From Gnetum montanum (taxonomy: Eukaryota; Streptophyta; Gnetopsida; Gnetales; Gnetaceae): a stretch of 34,857 nucleotides of DNA. Each line of letters begins with the position of its first letter. Within the stretch, counting starts at the first letter, position 1. The stretch spans positions 851,342-886,198 of the forward strand of contig MNCI01022151.1 of NCBI GenBank assembly GCA_015680685.1. Direction: 5' to 3'. Below are positions 10,583 to 21,600 of this stretch, piece after piece. The notes under the pieces are model-generated. The model searched no databases. It was not told the origin of the DNA and saw nothing but the letters and a program-made list of their open reading frames with translations. The position numbers were made by a program, and so were the translations under genes.

Positions 10583-12662
10583 CAATCCATATGGCTCCTC
10601 AGTTTTTCTATTTCTTTTTTTTTGTTTTCAACATTTTTGATTTTTGATTTTACAAGTTATTTATTTTACAAATTTTTGATTTTCAATTTCTTCCATTTTC
10701 ATCATTTTTTATTTTGCACCATCGTTAGTATATTTGAACCTTTCTTAATTATTTTACACTTTCTTATATTTTACCTTGTTTTGTTTTGTTTGAGTGTGAC
10801 TTTTCATCATTTTTCTAATAAAAGTATTTTATTACCACAGGACATAGTGCCACTAGTGCTATTTACTAATGATTATTTATGCTTAATGTTATGATTGTCA
10901 ATGTTTGGTTTCTATTCTTGAATTTAGATTTCTGATGATTATGACATGGTTTATTTTTCATAGAACAGGCAGTGAGTCCACATCATTTACCCATCCAAAA
11001 AACTCTATGGTTTTCCTTGTTTTAGGAATTTGAGGTTCCTTCCATTAAAAAAAATTTTAATCAATTGGTGACCTTGCTAGTTCTGGAATTGGGAAGGATT
11101 CAAAGATTTGTAGAGGGTGTGACTTCAAAGGGACTCAATACTCTTTGTACTCTTCTACATGCTTGAGTGCTTGAGTGTTTTTCATGGACTTCTTACCATT
11201 CCATTTAAACCACTATAAGGAAGTCAAATAAAGTCAATACATGGTGTGGTTCCCATCCAAAAATTAAACAAAAAAAAAAAAAAACAACATGATGGAAATT
11301 CAAAACACACCCATTAGAAAAAAAATGGGCTACAAGCATTGTTTATGGGACTAGAAAGACATGTACCCATGCTTGAAGGTCCCCTCTAAATAAGGTTCTC
11401 TCTCACTTCCTATTTCTCTTTTCTTCTCTTTATAGAATGGTGGTTGTTTTGTGGAAGCACTCTCATGTCTCGAGGGGATGGATCAATCTTAGAGTGGTGA
11501 TGCAAAGTCACTAAAAGTGGTAGGTTTTTTGGACTAAGGATGGATCTTCTCAAGTCATTTTAAACACAAACTTCACAAGGGACTTCTTATGACCTTGATT
11601 TGGGATTCTATTCCACCTTCTCCATCATCCATCCATGCTACCAGACCTCACCTCACTACTGGGTTCTATGTTATGCTCTATGTCTTAGTTTGATGTGTTT
11701 GAATTATTGGATAGATTCTTTTTGGTTAGTGCTTAACTTTTAATGACCATTAATCAACTATGGGGCCCACATACTCTTTAAGTTGAGATTATGCAAGGGC
11801 AACAAGGGCATGAACATGTTATGGGGAGGACCCACTTACATATCTTTTGGTTTGGTTAGTTAAGTTCCTTACCTTATACATTGCTACAATCCTACCTTTC
11901 ACATATTCGATCATGTATTTCACTTAGTGCTCCTTACAACTTTTATTACATTCATTCTCTAAATCATTTTTCTCAATTTTCCAAATTTATGAGCTCCAAA
12001 ACCCTCTTCTCATATTTTCATACTATTCATGACCTTTTGAGCTTTCATTGGGTCCCAATTTTATTCAAAGCTCCTTGTATTTTTCAAGTTTGACCAAAGT
12101 CAACAGTTTTCTATAGTGGTCAATAGCTACATCAACGAAGCCCTATCGACGCAGCCGACCACATCGATGAGGCCCCGTTGACACATTGCAAAAACTCTAT
12201 ATATATTGCTGTAAACTTTAAAATTTTTATCATTTACCTCATAACACACGGGGAGTTTTTGCCATCTTTTAGAGCCCAAAAACTTCTAGAGCCCTTAACT
12301 TCCCAATTGTTTTTTCAAATCACTCCATTCTCTTATCTTGTAGTTACTAGAGGTAAGATTTTAATTTTGGGGGCTACAAATGTTAAGGTTTCTGATGAAA
12401 TTTTTTGAAAATTTTTTTAACTCCCCCAAAGGATTAATGAATATAATGATATGAAACCATCAATTTTTGAGAGTTAACCCTTTCAAACATCCTTTAGCAT
12501 GAGTTATTAACAATAAAATATAAATAAAATAATGATTAAAATTAATTAAATTAGCCATAATCACAACTTAACCAAGTGTAACTATCCTAAGGAGATAAAG
12601 GTATCCTAATTATTTCATGTTACACAAAAAATTGCTAACCCATGGTCTTGTTGTGATTATAG
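10583..12662 (+). other. Post-integrase untranslated region of element 1
   Basis: No coding frame is supported. The stretch starts with a T-rich tract (10615-10790). It aligns loosely with 22930-24172 of element 2 and with the complement of about 15530-16050, so it is a true part of the family. It ends in an intron-like segment with TTGTGATTATAG just before the ATG at 12663; element 2 keeps a similar acceptor before its ATG at 24173. A long intron from an upstream donor to this acceptor is an inference. Confidence 0.6.
12121..12215 (+). repeat. U3-like fragment inside element 1
   Basis: TATCGACGCAGCC, then CATCGATGAGGCCCC, then a TATATATA box mirror the order seen in U3 of the element 1 LTRs (CATCGACGTAGCC, CATTGATGAGGCTCC, TATAAATA). 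It may be a captured promoter-like piece upstream of the extra ORF; the similarity is short. Confidence 0.45.
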
Positions 12663-15468
12663 ATGGCACCAAGACCAAAATGACTGTAGGAAGGACCCTC
12701 TTAACCAAGGGAGAAATGACCCAGAGTTGGAAGGGGTTAACAAGATAAGCCTAAGAACTACCAGAGGCAACCCATGCAATGGGACCTCTTCGAGAAGAGC
12801 CTAAGGTGAAATTTGTTTAACAAATTCCAAAAGAAGAAGTCCCAATAGAGCAATTATAGTGAGGGGAAGCACCTAGACCTGTGCCAAGGCTTGAAGTCAC
12901 CTTAACTGAAGCCTACCTTGATATCATCAAGTCCCGAGAGATCCAATTCTCAATTCTCTAAGAACTGAACTTTGGGCTATTTCTAGAGAAAACTCCAGTA
13001 GAGGTAAAAACACAATTGAAAACCTCTTCCATGTGGCCAATCATCATCTCTAGTGGGGAATGGTACATGGGAGAGACATATCTCTTCTAGAACAATAAAA
13101 GGTCGGGGTCCATAGTAAAAATTAAGGATATTCAAGTGTCCTTCTTGGTCGAAGCTATCGCATAGGCACTAGGGTTGCTTAACACTAGGACATAACTGGT
13201 AGAGCTATCAACACAAGGTGATCCGAAGGCCAAAAGAAGTGGACTGAACAGTGTTACGAGATCAATCATCAGGAGTATGACATGCTTACACCGGTGGAGT
13301 GTATCTACTTCAAGATAGCGACCTATTATGTCAATCTAATGATGAGGCCCAGCAAGGTGACTACCTTTTCCACCTGAGCATGTGCCACTCTAATCGGGAG
13401 ATTTCCTATAAACCTTCCATAACTAATCTATTGAGAGATTGAAAAGCACTTCAAGGAGAATAAACATGAAAGGAAAACCTGCCCTCTTCATGCCTCATTC
13501 GAAAACTTTGCAAAAGGGCATCTGCTACATCAATGACACAATCATACATGCTGCTGTGGCCTTAAGGCCTAAAATAATGAAAGAGAAGACACTTGCCATA
13601 ACCAAAGAAGAGGAGTAGCTGCCACCTCCACTACCTATTCAAGAAGCAATGTCAAAAGCCCATGCAGCCATTGAATGCTTGTGCAAAATCCAAGAGAAGC
13701 TCTTGCGAGAGTAGGAGTAGCGTGTAAGAACTAGTAGTGTGGACCCATCTACATATCGATCGGTGATGAGTCACCTTAATGAAGTGGCTCAAAAAATCAA
13801 CCAAATGGAAAGGGGTGGGCCAATATTCTCTATTTAATGAACACAGTTGCCTGCGAGATTTGATCCCAATGTTTAAGAGGTGACGGTGTCATTATGAAAA
13901 TACCAATTATTCTCAAAAATCTCTAGGAATGCTGCCTCCTTCTCAGTGCATTTAGAGGAAGGTGAAGGGGCCATTGTACTAGTGATGCAACACTAAGGAT
14001 AAGAGACTGTGGCTAAAGTAGTTAGTGACCACATTGCTAAAGTGCTTAATGCACTTGCAGTGTTTGTACTAGATGTATTTACACTTTGAGATGTGCAGAC
14101 GTCTGTAGGCATGGTCAACAAAAGATTGAATATAGCCCAACATGAAGAAGTACTAGATAAACTAGTAGGGACCAAGTAATCGATTCCAAATATCTTTAAT
14201 TTTCAGGATAACATCACTGTAACCCAATTAAAGCTGTTGGAAGCAAGGGGCAAATGCATCATCTTGGAGGGGCAACTTGAGATGGCTCAAGCACAGAATC
14301 AATGCTTGGCCATAAAGGTTGTTGAATTATATGCCTGTCTTGTTGACCCCACACTGCTTAGCCCAGAAAGAAGGCTGAGGAGGAAGTGATGATGGCCATC
14401 TTCAACTAGTCAATGGTAGAAGCAAAGACCTACTTAGTTCAAAAGGACTTGGTTTAGATGTGCTAGGAGAACGAGGCACTGATCATAGAAAATCATCACT
14501 TGTGCAATGTTGATGCCCAAAAAGAACAAATGCAAGAATTCATTCATTAGCAATAGGAGCAACTAGCGAAGGTGAATATTGAATTAAGGAAATTGATTGC
14601 AAAAAATCAAAATCTGTCTATGGAGGAAGTTTGTGTCTTGTGCTAGAAGTCTGCCATTGAGATTGCCACTTGGAAAAATGAAGCTTTGAAGTTTAAAAAA
14701 GTTTAAAATCACTATAGAGACCATGTTGGCTTGCAAAAGAAAGTAAATGAGAAGCACATCCAGATGGCAAAGGCAAAATTAAATGAAGCTCTCTAGCAAC
14801 TTCAACACAGAAGAGAGGTATGGTAGCCCATCATTAATAGGATTAATGCCTAAAATAAAGCAAAGATCTACTTAAAGGAGTTGCAAATAGAGGAGATGAT
14901 AGAATACATGGAGTTGACCAATCTCTACTATGCGAACCTAGCAATGCTAACTGCTAGATGACTATGGTTAGAGTTGGAAAAATAAGTGACTAGCTCGTAC
15001 TTGCTATACAAGGTAGAGTTCAAACATCATAAAGACACCAAGTAGAAGCTTGCAACTGCAAATGTTGAACTCGAAGTTCTTAGAGCATGATTCATGGATC
15101 AACAATTAACTACTCAGAACTTGGCCAAAAGAAGAAATGATTACTAGAAGTTGAAGGATGTAGTTCGAGTGTTTAATATTGAATGCAAACAATTCACTGC
15201 CTAGTTTATCAATGTAAAAGATCTCTTTCCAACAATCCCATGTCTCTGGGATGTGCCTGTTCCAACCCATATTGATGAAGCTACATGGATGGTGCGTGAT
15301 CCTAGAAGTAAGGAGGAAAAAATGAAAGCATTGCTGGATGCTTTTCACCTCCGACTAGAAGTTGTAGTAGTAGCAAGATAACCATAGCTACCTTGACTAC
15401 TGCATGTGTTTGATGCCAGTGAAGGTCCCTTAGAACCTCAGGATTCACCACCTCCTGGGACTATCTGA
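12663..15468 (+). pseudogene. Extra ORF after integrase (env-position, coiled-coil protein), decayed
   Basis: About 900 codons remain recognisable in shifting frames from the ATG at 12663, directly after a splice-acceptor-like TTATAG, to a stop at 15466-15468. The N-terminal third contains IKDIQVSFLVEAIA followed by LGLLNT, faintly like the domain of plant transposon proteins in Athila-type third ORFs (low confidence). The middle and C-terminal parts are Lys/Glu/Gln/Leu-rich with heptad-like runs (for example QLEMAQAQNQCLAIKV and LATANVELEVLRA), so a long coiled coil is likely. A conserved-looking stretch, DLFPTIPCLWDVPVPTHIDE, precedes a tail with PPPG. Athila elements often carry an env-like ORF here, but no signal peptide or membrane segment could be made out. 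Element 2 lacks the ORF almost entirely. Confidence 0.6.
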
Positions 15469-16299
15469 CCTTCTCCATAAACTTTATGCCATCAGAGGGT
15501 GAATAGCCAAGAGAATAGCCAGCACAAATGCATTGAATCCCCTTGAAGTCACACCCTTTTCAATCCATTTTAATCTTTCCTTATTTTGAAGAATACCAAG
15601 CCACATATTCATTAATAGGTTTGATTAGAAAAATAGATAGTATAGTTCCAAAACAAAGGGAGACCATAGAGTTGAATGGATGAATGGATGATGTGGACTC
15701 ATTGCCTGTTTTATCAAAAGAAACCATATCTTAGCATCAAAATTAAAAGTCAAAGGTAAAAACCAAACATTAGTAATCAACACTATTATAGTACAACCCA
15801 CCATCATAAGCACTTATTATGTGACGAGTAAGAATAAATCAAATAAAAGGTAATAGAGAAAGAAATAGTAAAAATGTTAACGATGGTGTAAAACAAAAAC
15901 AAGTAAAGATGAAAAATGTGTAAAACAAAAATGTGTGAAACCAAAAAAGATAAAAGAAACTGAGGGCTTAGAATAACTGGCATTGATGGCCATCTTCCCC
16001 ACAATTGAGTTGGAAGGAGAAGATCTGAAATAGTGAGTAGGGCTATCCATCACTAGAGGTAGTATTAGTATTGGCCATTTTGGACTCATGGAAAGGTTTG
16101 GTTTGCTGGATATTAACCAATAATTTCTTATCTAGGCTTCCAAGTTTATAGATCATCATGGCCCCTGAAGGAAAAGTTTCATGAATGATATAAGGTCCTT
16201 CCCATAGCATTTGAAATTTAGTTCATTGTGGCACATGTGCAAGATTCCAATAAAGAACCTATCTTTTGGTTGGTATTTGACTTTTCTAATTCTTAGGTC

Positions 16300-17100
16300 A
16301 TGATGCTGTTTGTTGAAGGCCTTGTGCAGTTCATTGGATGATAGGGTGGCTAATCAATTTTTATCTAGCAAGTTAAGATTCATTAACCATTCTTTCTATG
16401 CTAGATTGAGGTCAAGGTTAAGGTCACATGCTATAGATAGTGTACGGAGCTTAGCTTGGATAGGAAGCATTGGAAGTTTATCGTACACTAACTCATAGGG
16501 AGAATAGCCTATAGGGAGTTTCCATGTGAAGTGGTAGGCCCAAAGAACATCGTTTAGTTTGGTGCTCCAGTCTCGCCTATATTTGCTAATGGTTCATGTC
16601 AAAATTTTTGTGATTTCCCTATTAGTGACTTCAACTTGATCATTTGCTTGAGGATGATATGGTGTAGTTAGTTTATGCTTAACTCCTAATCGTTGCATCA
16701 ACTTTCAAAAAGTCACACCTGTAAAATGTGTATCATTATCAGAAATAAGTGCACAAGGCACACCAAACCTGTTTACGATTTGTTTTTGAACAAATCCTGT
16801 AGCAGTAGATGATGTACAGTCGGTAACGGCAGCTGCTTCTACCCATTTTGTAAAATAATCAATAACAATAACAATAATGTATGCTTTTTCATTGGACATT
16901 AGTGTAATAGGCCTGATAAAATCAATACCCCATATGTTGAAGGGTTTTAAGGGTTGAATCCATTATTGTGGATCCTCCATTCTAGCAGTCATTCCCCCAT
17001 CATGTTGGCAATGCTCAAAAGATTGGACAAAATGATGGGCATCCTGAAATAATGTAGGCCAATAATATCTTGCAAGAAAAAATTTTAATGGCTATTCATC
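16300..17100 (-). pseudogene. Integrase of the inverted sister copy
   Basis: On the minus strand 16705-16899 is open and encodes YIIVIVIDYFTKWVEAAAV, then SSTATGFVQKQIVNRFG, then ISDNDTHFTG. These are the core strands around the first catalytic Asp and the second Asp. The third catalytic position lies further down near 16620-16660, where an NGQVEVTNRE-like reading follows on the complement. The frame is interrupted by stops upstream and downstream. It is the best-preserved integrase core in the window. Confidence 0.8.
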
Positions 17101-17399
17101 TCCCAGTGTAATGACCCCCACAAGGGCTCTCATGAGCATCTTAGAGAACTCACAATTGATCTGCATCGGGAACACACCATTGGACCAAGCCATTGGAGCA
17201 TACCTTGTAAAAGTGTCCATTGATTTCCATAAAACGTTTGACTCGATGGAGAAACTGTTATTTCTTTCTAATGTCTACCCCTTATGGTATTTCTTGTTTG
17301 AGAAGATAAGTAAGAATGCTACTATACTAATTTGTATCTATGGGTGATTGATTATTTATTACATCTGCAAAGATGAGTTCATCAGGGAAGCAATCAAAA

Positions 17400-18145
17400 A
17401 TTGGGTATTCATCCTGTTTGTTGTCCCATCACAATCGAGAGAAATGATCGACGACAACATTCTCGGTGCCTTTATGATCTACTACCGTGAGATCGAACTC
17501 TTGCAAAATCACAAGCCATCGTATGATGCGAGGGCTCACCATTGGTTTATTCATAAGGAACCGAATTGCACTATGATCTATGTGTACAAATACCTTATAG
17601 CCTAATACATAGTGCCTAAGTTTCTCTAGTGAAAACACCACAACCATTAATTCCTTTTCTATTGTGGTATAGTTGAGTTGTGCACCAGCAATGCTTCGAC
17701 TTGCATAGTGAATGTAATAGGGACATTTCTGGTCATCTAACTATGTAAGTACGACTCCTAAAGCAAGATTGGATGCGTCAGTCATTATATGGAACAGTCT
17801 GGACTAGTCAAGAGCTTGTAGAATGGGTGTTTCTATGAGCTTCTGCTTCAAGGTTTGGAAAACTAATTATCATTTCTTGGTCCATTCAAAGGGTACATTC
17901 TTTTTCGTTAGCTCTACCAATGGTTTTGTAATCTTCAAAAAGTTTTTGATGAAACATCTATAATAGCCAGTATATCCAAGGAATGATTGGACATCTTTTA
18001 CAATTTCAGGTTGATGAGTCATTCCTTGGATGACTTTAATTTTTTCAAGATCTACATCTATCCTTGTTTGTGAAATTTTATGCCCTAATACAATGTCCTC
18101 TTGGACCATTAAGTGGCTTTTCTACCAATTGAGCCTTAGGATTAG
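17400..18145 (-). pseudogene. RT C-terminus and RNase H of the inverted sister copy
   Basis: Two open stretches on the minus strand (18109-17870 and 17647-17429) give HKISQTRIDVDLEKIKVIQ, FLGYTGYYRCFIKNF and PFEWTKK of the RT connection, then KELMVVVFSLEKLRHYVLGY, HIDHSAIRFLMNK and KGTENVVVDHFSRL of RNase H. The last motif is the typical end of Ty3/gypsy RNase H. The N-terminal RT with the FMDDF box is absent because of the deletion that joins the gag tail to this part. The region is less decayed than the same domain at 8740-9135. Confidence 0.85.
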
Positions 18146-18454
18146 GGTTTACTAGTAGAGTGACGTGGAGAGATTGGCTATTGAACGTAACACTCGTATG
18201 GGTCAGGTTGATGGTAAGGGTACTATTGACATGGTAGTGGTATTCCCCATGACTGTGGGTGTTGCCACTATTGATACTATTCATTTGATTGTGGTGGAGC
18301 TCCACTTGGATAATATGTCAAGGGTTGGTAGAACTACCTTGGGTTACCTTGAGGATAAGATAACCTTCTGGGTATTTTTCATCTATTTAATCATGGGTTT
18401 AGTACATACACCCTAGACTCATCAGAGGGCATGCTGTGTAATGAGTCTTGATAT

Positions 18455-18455
18455 N
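18455..18455. other. Single-N assembly gap at the left edge of element 2
   Basis: Sequence after the N matches the 3' LTR of element 2 from about 24825 onwards. The U3 and the start of R (about 265 bases) plus any target duplication are therefore missing at this point. Adjacency of the inverted fragment and element 2 should be treated with caution. Confidence 0.8.
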
Positions 18456-19028
18456 CCAGAAATAAAGATAAACTTTGTAATAAATCTTGCAACATTTAGA
18501 ATAGCTTAATTATTGCATTTAATGTTATTTACTATTATTTGATGCTTTCGTTAGTTAATCAATGTTATTTTCATAGAATTATTAATTATCCATGAATTAG
18601 CACACTCGGCACGACCACTTCGAGCATATGTGGAACACTTGGTAACCCAAGAACAATTAGTGTTTGGTAATCCCAGTAGTGTTACACTGGTTCAGGATGT
18701 GTCTGGAGAGTGGGAACGGATGTTGGTGTTAGGATTTTATTAAACATTAGAGTTACAAAAACCCATTAGTTAACTAAATCTTTTCATTTCACACACTTAG
18801 GAGACCAAAATAGAAATTACAAAAAAAAAAAAACATAAAAAATCATATACCTCGAGTTTACTTAACCATACAATTGTGCCTTACAAGTAAGCTTGGGAAG
18901 ACAATGATTGCATAACTCATCCTTGTTCTATGTACGTGCATAAGCACTTAATCCTCAGAGTTCAACCGGATTGCACATGAACGCTTGTATTCATATGGTT
19001 GGGTGTAGGGGTATCTTGCTGCTCATCA
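18456..19028 (+). repeat. 5' LTR of element 2 (3' two thirds only)
   Basis: It runs from the AATAAAGA poly(A) signal region to CTCATCA at 19028 and matches 24825-25381 closely. U3 is missing at the N of 18455. Confidence 0.88.
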
Positions 19029-19029
19029 T

Positions 19030-19047
19030 TGGTGCCGTTGTTGAGGA
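19030..19047 (+). other. Primer binding site of element 2 (tRNA-Asp type)
   Basis: TGGTGCCGTTGTTGAGGA begins one base after the LTR, with only four C to T or G to A changes from the tRNA-Asp complement. It is better preserved than the site of element 1. Confidence 0.88.
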
Positions 19048-19164
19048 TTTCATTGTTTGTGTGATGATTAGTACTTAGGAAATATTTCCATCATTGGAAT
19101 AAACTCTTAAGATTAACTATCCTATAATCAATGAAAAAGCGTACCACACACTAAGTAATCAATC

Positions 19165-21600
19165 ATGTCTCATTCTTCTTATGAGAGTGCTTCACCAACT
19201 AGGTTCGATACCATGAATAGTCAGAGATGGGGTGTACAAGATGATCTGCTAGTGCCCCAACAGTTTCATGTGGTATACGCTCATCATGATGAGTATGTAC
19301 CAAACTTTACCTTTATCCTCCATCAGGATGAACAACTGTGATGGTATGATTTAGAAGGTAACATAGTGTTACCTCCCGATCGCTCAATCTTGGGCATGCT
19401 TCTTCGTGCTCTCATACGAATTGGTATGCAACACTTATAGTCAGAGTACATTGTGCATGAATAAGATTCAAGAGATTATTGATCCATGGAGGCACAATGC
19501 TAGAGGGATATACAATAGGAGAGCCATTATGAATTTGTGAAGGGGAAGTGGCCTCAGGATGTCCTGTATGTCCTAGGTAAAAAGGACGGTCGTGAGCTTG
19601 TCTTGGGAGGTTTTCCATGAAACGATGTTCCTCTCTTTGACTTCAATCAAGGAGTTGGGTATTAGAATATTCACTCAACTATTCGTAACCCAAGTTCTAG
19701 TACCAATGGACACAAAGGATCTAGAAAAGGAACATGAACACATGACAATGACGGACATCACAATCATAACCGTGATTGAGCCCACAACCACTGAAGAAAA
19801 GATGGCAAGTGCTGACATGATGCCAGTTCTCCTTCCTCTTCACCTTCACCATCTTCTTCCTCCTCTCCTTCGGGATCTAAACATAGTGGCAGAGCATGAG
19901 ACCATCAGGACAATGGTAAGCAACATAGAAAGCATAGACAAAATAGTAGAGAAAGGGGGCAAGGCATTCTAGAGAGACACATCACAAAAGAAGGGAAAGT
20001 AGGGAATATCATAGGCATCATAGATGCCATAGGCAACATGATCATGATGAACCCCTACTCACCACTTAAAGTATGTTAAATATAGTAGAGATTGTTAGGA
20101 TTCCAACAAGACACTAGAAAGATAGTAGGATCAAAAGATTAGACATGAATAACATCCCATGATTTGAAGGGGGATACAATGCTGATCCTCAAAATCATTC
20201 ATAGGCATTCCATGACACATGTGCCTTGCAGAATATAGAAAATGAGTGGCAAAAGCTAAAGTTATTTTCACAAAAACTGATCAAGGAAGCAAAAAGTTGG
20301 TATCAGTCCTTAGAACTGGAATCAATTCGTCGATGGAGTACCATGTTGGAGCTATTCAATGATAAGTACCAAACATACTCTCGAGTGTCCAACCTGTGTA
20401 AGAAAATCCAAGGATGGAAACAAGGAGGACATGAACCCTTGGATGCTACCATTGTTAATATTATTCATTATTACATCATTGCCCTTGCCATGGTTACTCA
20501 CAAAAGGAACAACTATGCCATCTCGTAGATGGGCTTAGGTACGAAACATGAAGAACCCTTGGGACTTATGCCCAAGGAAGGCTATCCGAGCTCAGAGCCC
20601 ATCAAATACAAAGATGGTTGGAGCAAGTTACCAAGGAGGTAAATGAGTTGAGGAAAAGACAAAGTATGGAAGAGTACAATAGAGATCCTTTCCTCCAAAA
20701 GAAGGAAATTAGATTTTGTGAAGATGAAGAAGAGTCACCACTTGACAAGATGGTGAATAGAAAGACTTTGCCAATTCAAAAATTTGCATCAGAAGTATTG
20801 GCAAAGGTGGATCAAATGTGGAACTCCCTAGATGAAAAATTTCAAATTGTCCTAAAAATAGTAGAGGAGTTTAGAGAACAAAGTAGTGACTGAGAGAGAA
20901 GGAAAAAGAAAGAAGCTAAGTATTCATGTAACAAGGGTAAGGGCAAAGTTCATCATTGAAGAAGTTGAGGATTCAGATACAGACAATGATGGCAGATGTA
21001 AGATTTGCCAATATGACCATCCTAAGGGATGTTGCCCAGTAGTGTCACATCTACAAGAGTCTAGGGTATATGCACTAAACCCACGATTAAATAGACGACA
21101 AACACCCAGAAGGTTACCTTATCTTCAAGGTAACCCAAGGTAGTTCCACAACTCTTGACATATTATCTGAGTGGAGCTCCACCACAAACGAATGAATAGT
21201 ATCAATAGTGGCAACACCCACAGTTATGGGGAATGCCACTACCATGTCAACAGTACCCTTACTGTTAACCTAGCCAATATAGGTATTACGTTTAGCATCT
21301 GATCTCTCCGCGTGACTCTACTAGTCACGATGCAACCTCACTACTAGACCCTTGAGTACTATAGAACTTATTCTACTTCTAAGGGTGATGCTCCACATAT
21401 GCACTACCCTTCTTATCTCTTTGCATCTCTTCCACCCTCAGCTCCATTATTGCCTCCTCCAACAATGCAGGGAGAGCTTCTACTGAGCCGTAGCAATGTA
21501 ACGCTACAAAGGCTGTCAATCTTCAACCTGCTATTGGTTTAGAAAACCGATCAAAGAGGAGACCTTTCTTTAGAACCAACTACGTGCAGAAGTCTTGGTT
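19165..21600 (+). pseudogene. gag of element 2, decayed
   Basis: The start MSHSSYESASPT (ATG 19165) is in the same place after the primer site as in element 1. The N-terminal part reads YVPNFTFILHQDEQL. The capsid core reads MNNIP, FEGGYN, NEWQKLKLFSQKL, STMLELFNDKYQ and IQGWKQGGHEPLDA (20146-20528), followed by a charged helical part (20618-20880). The nucleocapsid-like CKICQYDHPKGCCPV is at about 20998-21042. The Cys/His spacing C-x2-C-x3-H-x3-C is one short at two places of the usual zinc knuckle. A Pro/Tyr-rich tail reaches about 21500. Frameshifts (near 19620, 20450, 20890) and stops inactivate it. Confidence 0.82.

Larger units (their letters stand above)
15500..18430 (-). mobile_element. 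Inverted internal fragment of a sister Athila-like copy
   Basis: Read on the minus strand it starts with the gag tail (18430-18150, matching 21060-21320). It then jumps at CTACTAGT to the C-terminal RT, with LGHKISQTRIDV and VQSFLGYTGYYRCF. RNase H follows (IEKELMVVVFSLEKLRHY, HIDHSAIRFLMNKP), then integrase (YFTKWVEAAAV, ISDNDTHFTG) and the post-integrase T-rich region down to about 15530. It lacks LTRs, the gag body, protease and the N-terminal RT. Its coding frames have far fewer stops than element 1. The left edge is uncertain (15470-15540); the right edge lies just before the N at 18455, so the join with the LTR of element 2 may be an assembly effect. Confidence 0.8.

Noticed and set aside
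10622-10894. Phe-rich hydrophobic ORF that looks like a membrane protein
   Set aside because: It is a translation of the T-rich post-integrase tract, and the homologous tracts in the other copies are not open.
13993-14175. Ser/Thr-rich minus-strand ORF inside the extra ORF
   Set aside because: There is no support beyond length; the plus strand carries the readable coiled-coil coding pattern.
15461-15470. CTATC before the inverted fragment as target duplication partner of CTGTC at 25382
   Set aside because: Four of five bases agree, but the sequence that follows (TGACCTTC) is not an LTR end of this family, so chance is more likely.
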